Origin: Amorphochlora amoebiformis
Lineage: Eukaryota; Cercozoa; Chlorarachniophyceae
DNA length: 64,000 bases
Direction of reading: 5' to 3'
Assembly: GCA_054601695.1 (NCBI GenBank)
Contig: BAAHQB010000072.1
Span: 620,001-684,000 of the forward strand
Positions within the stretch are counted from its first letter, which is position 1. Every line of letters starts with the position of its first letter. A program made the translations under genes and the position numbers. This document shows positions 63,729 to 64,000 of this stretch, piece by piece. The notes under the pieces are model-generated. The model saw only the letters and a program-made list of their open reading frames with translations, made no database searches and was not told where the DNA came from.

Positions 63729-64000
63729 ATCCTAACCCTAACCCTAAACCAATCCAATCCTTGACCCGGCCCTAACTAACCTTAACCCTAGCCCTAACCT
63801 TAATCCCAAACCCTATCTAACCCTATCCCTAACCCTAACCCTAAACTAATCCTTAACCCTATCCCTTACTCTAATTCTAACCCTATCCCTAACCCTAACC
63901 CTACATCTAACCCTATACCTAACCCTAACCCTAATCCGTAAACCTATCCCTAACCCTAACCCTAACCCTAACCCTAACTCTAACCCTATACCTAACCCTA
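63729..64000. repeat. CCCTAA-type array running to the window end
   Basis: Degenerate CCCTAA repeats (ctaaccctaaccctaaacca, ctatccctaaccc and similar) continue to the last base. A true right-hand chromosome end would show TTAGGG on this strand, so this is interstitial or an inverted/assembly-edge array. Confidence 0.9.

Noticed and set aside
63729-64000. True chromosome end at the right edge
   Set aside because: The repeat orientation (CCCTAA on the plus strand) is opposite to that expected for a right-hand telomere.

Overview
This window is nuclear DNA from a eukaryote with very large, simple-sequence introns, probably an alga or other protist; I cannot name the species. The evidence is spliceosomal GT-AG introns that join in phase, TTAGGG/CCCTAA telomere-type repeats, and no bacterial gene organisation. 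Most of the sequence is (TA)n, with lesser (TG/CA)n, polypyrimidine, telomere-like and one (CG)n tract. Nearly all long open frames in the (TA)n tracts are low-complexity artefacts (Y/I/M/C/H runs).

By joining short non-repetitive islands flanked by splice sites, and requiring reading phase to match at every junction, I reconstruct five genes: (1) minus strand 6030 to 2055, 11 exons, 342 aa, NuSAP-like (SAP-type N-terminus, coiled coil, Lys/Arg/Ser-rich C-terminus); (2) plus strand 6167 to 13907, 12 exons, 297 aa, ankyrin-repeat protein; (3) plus strand 15623 to 28931, about 13-14 exons, 428 aa, multi-pass membrane protein of unknown function; (4) minus strand 48823 to 30464, 20 exons, 457 aa, a bacterial-type ABC-transporter solute-binding protein (YnjB-like) with an N-terminal membrane anchor; (5) plus strand 50158 to beyond 62943, at least 15 exons, a fold-type II PLP enzyme of the D-cysteine desulfhydrase / ACC deaminase family whose C-terminal exons lie outside the window.

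Genes 1 and 2 diverge from a region of about 136 bp with an E-box-like CACGTG. Genes 4 and 5 diverge from 1.3 kb of ordinary-composition DNA. Genes 3 and 4 converge on 1.5 kb carrying a compound inverted/direct repeat. Coding sequence is only about 7-10% of each gene. The (TA)n arrays sit overwhelmingly inside introns, while the 48.8-50.2 kb and 28.9-30.5 kb intergenic stretches are almost free of them.

The most unusual signals are: telomere-type repeats starting at or just after 5' splice sites in several introns; a head-to-head TTAGGG/CCCTAA junction near 63065; local duplications that copy the 3' tail of an exon into the following intron (three cases); a dispersed element family with TTGTTA...TAACAA ends inserted in TA tracts; an isolated P-type ATPase exon inside an intron of gene 4 on the opposite strand; and a 240-bp (CG)n block inside (TA)n.
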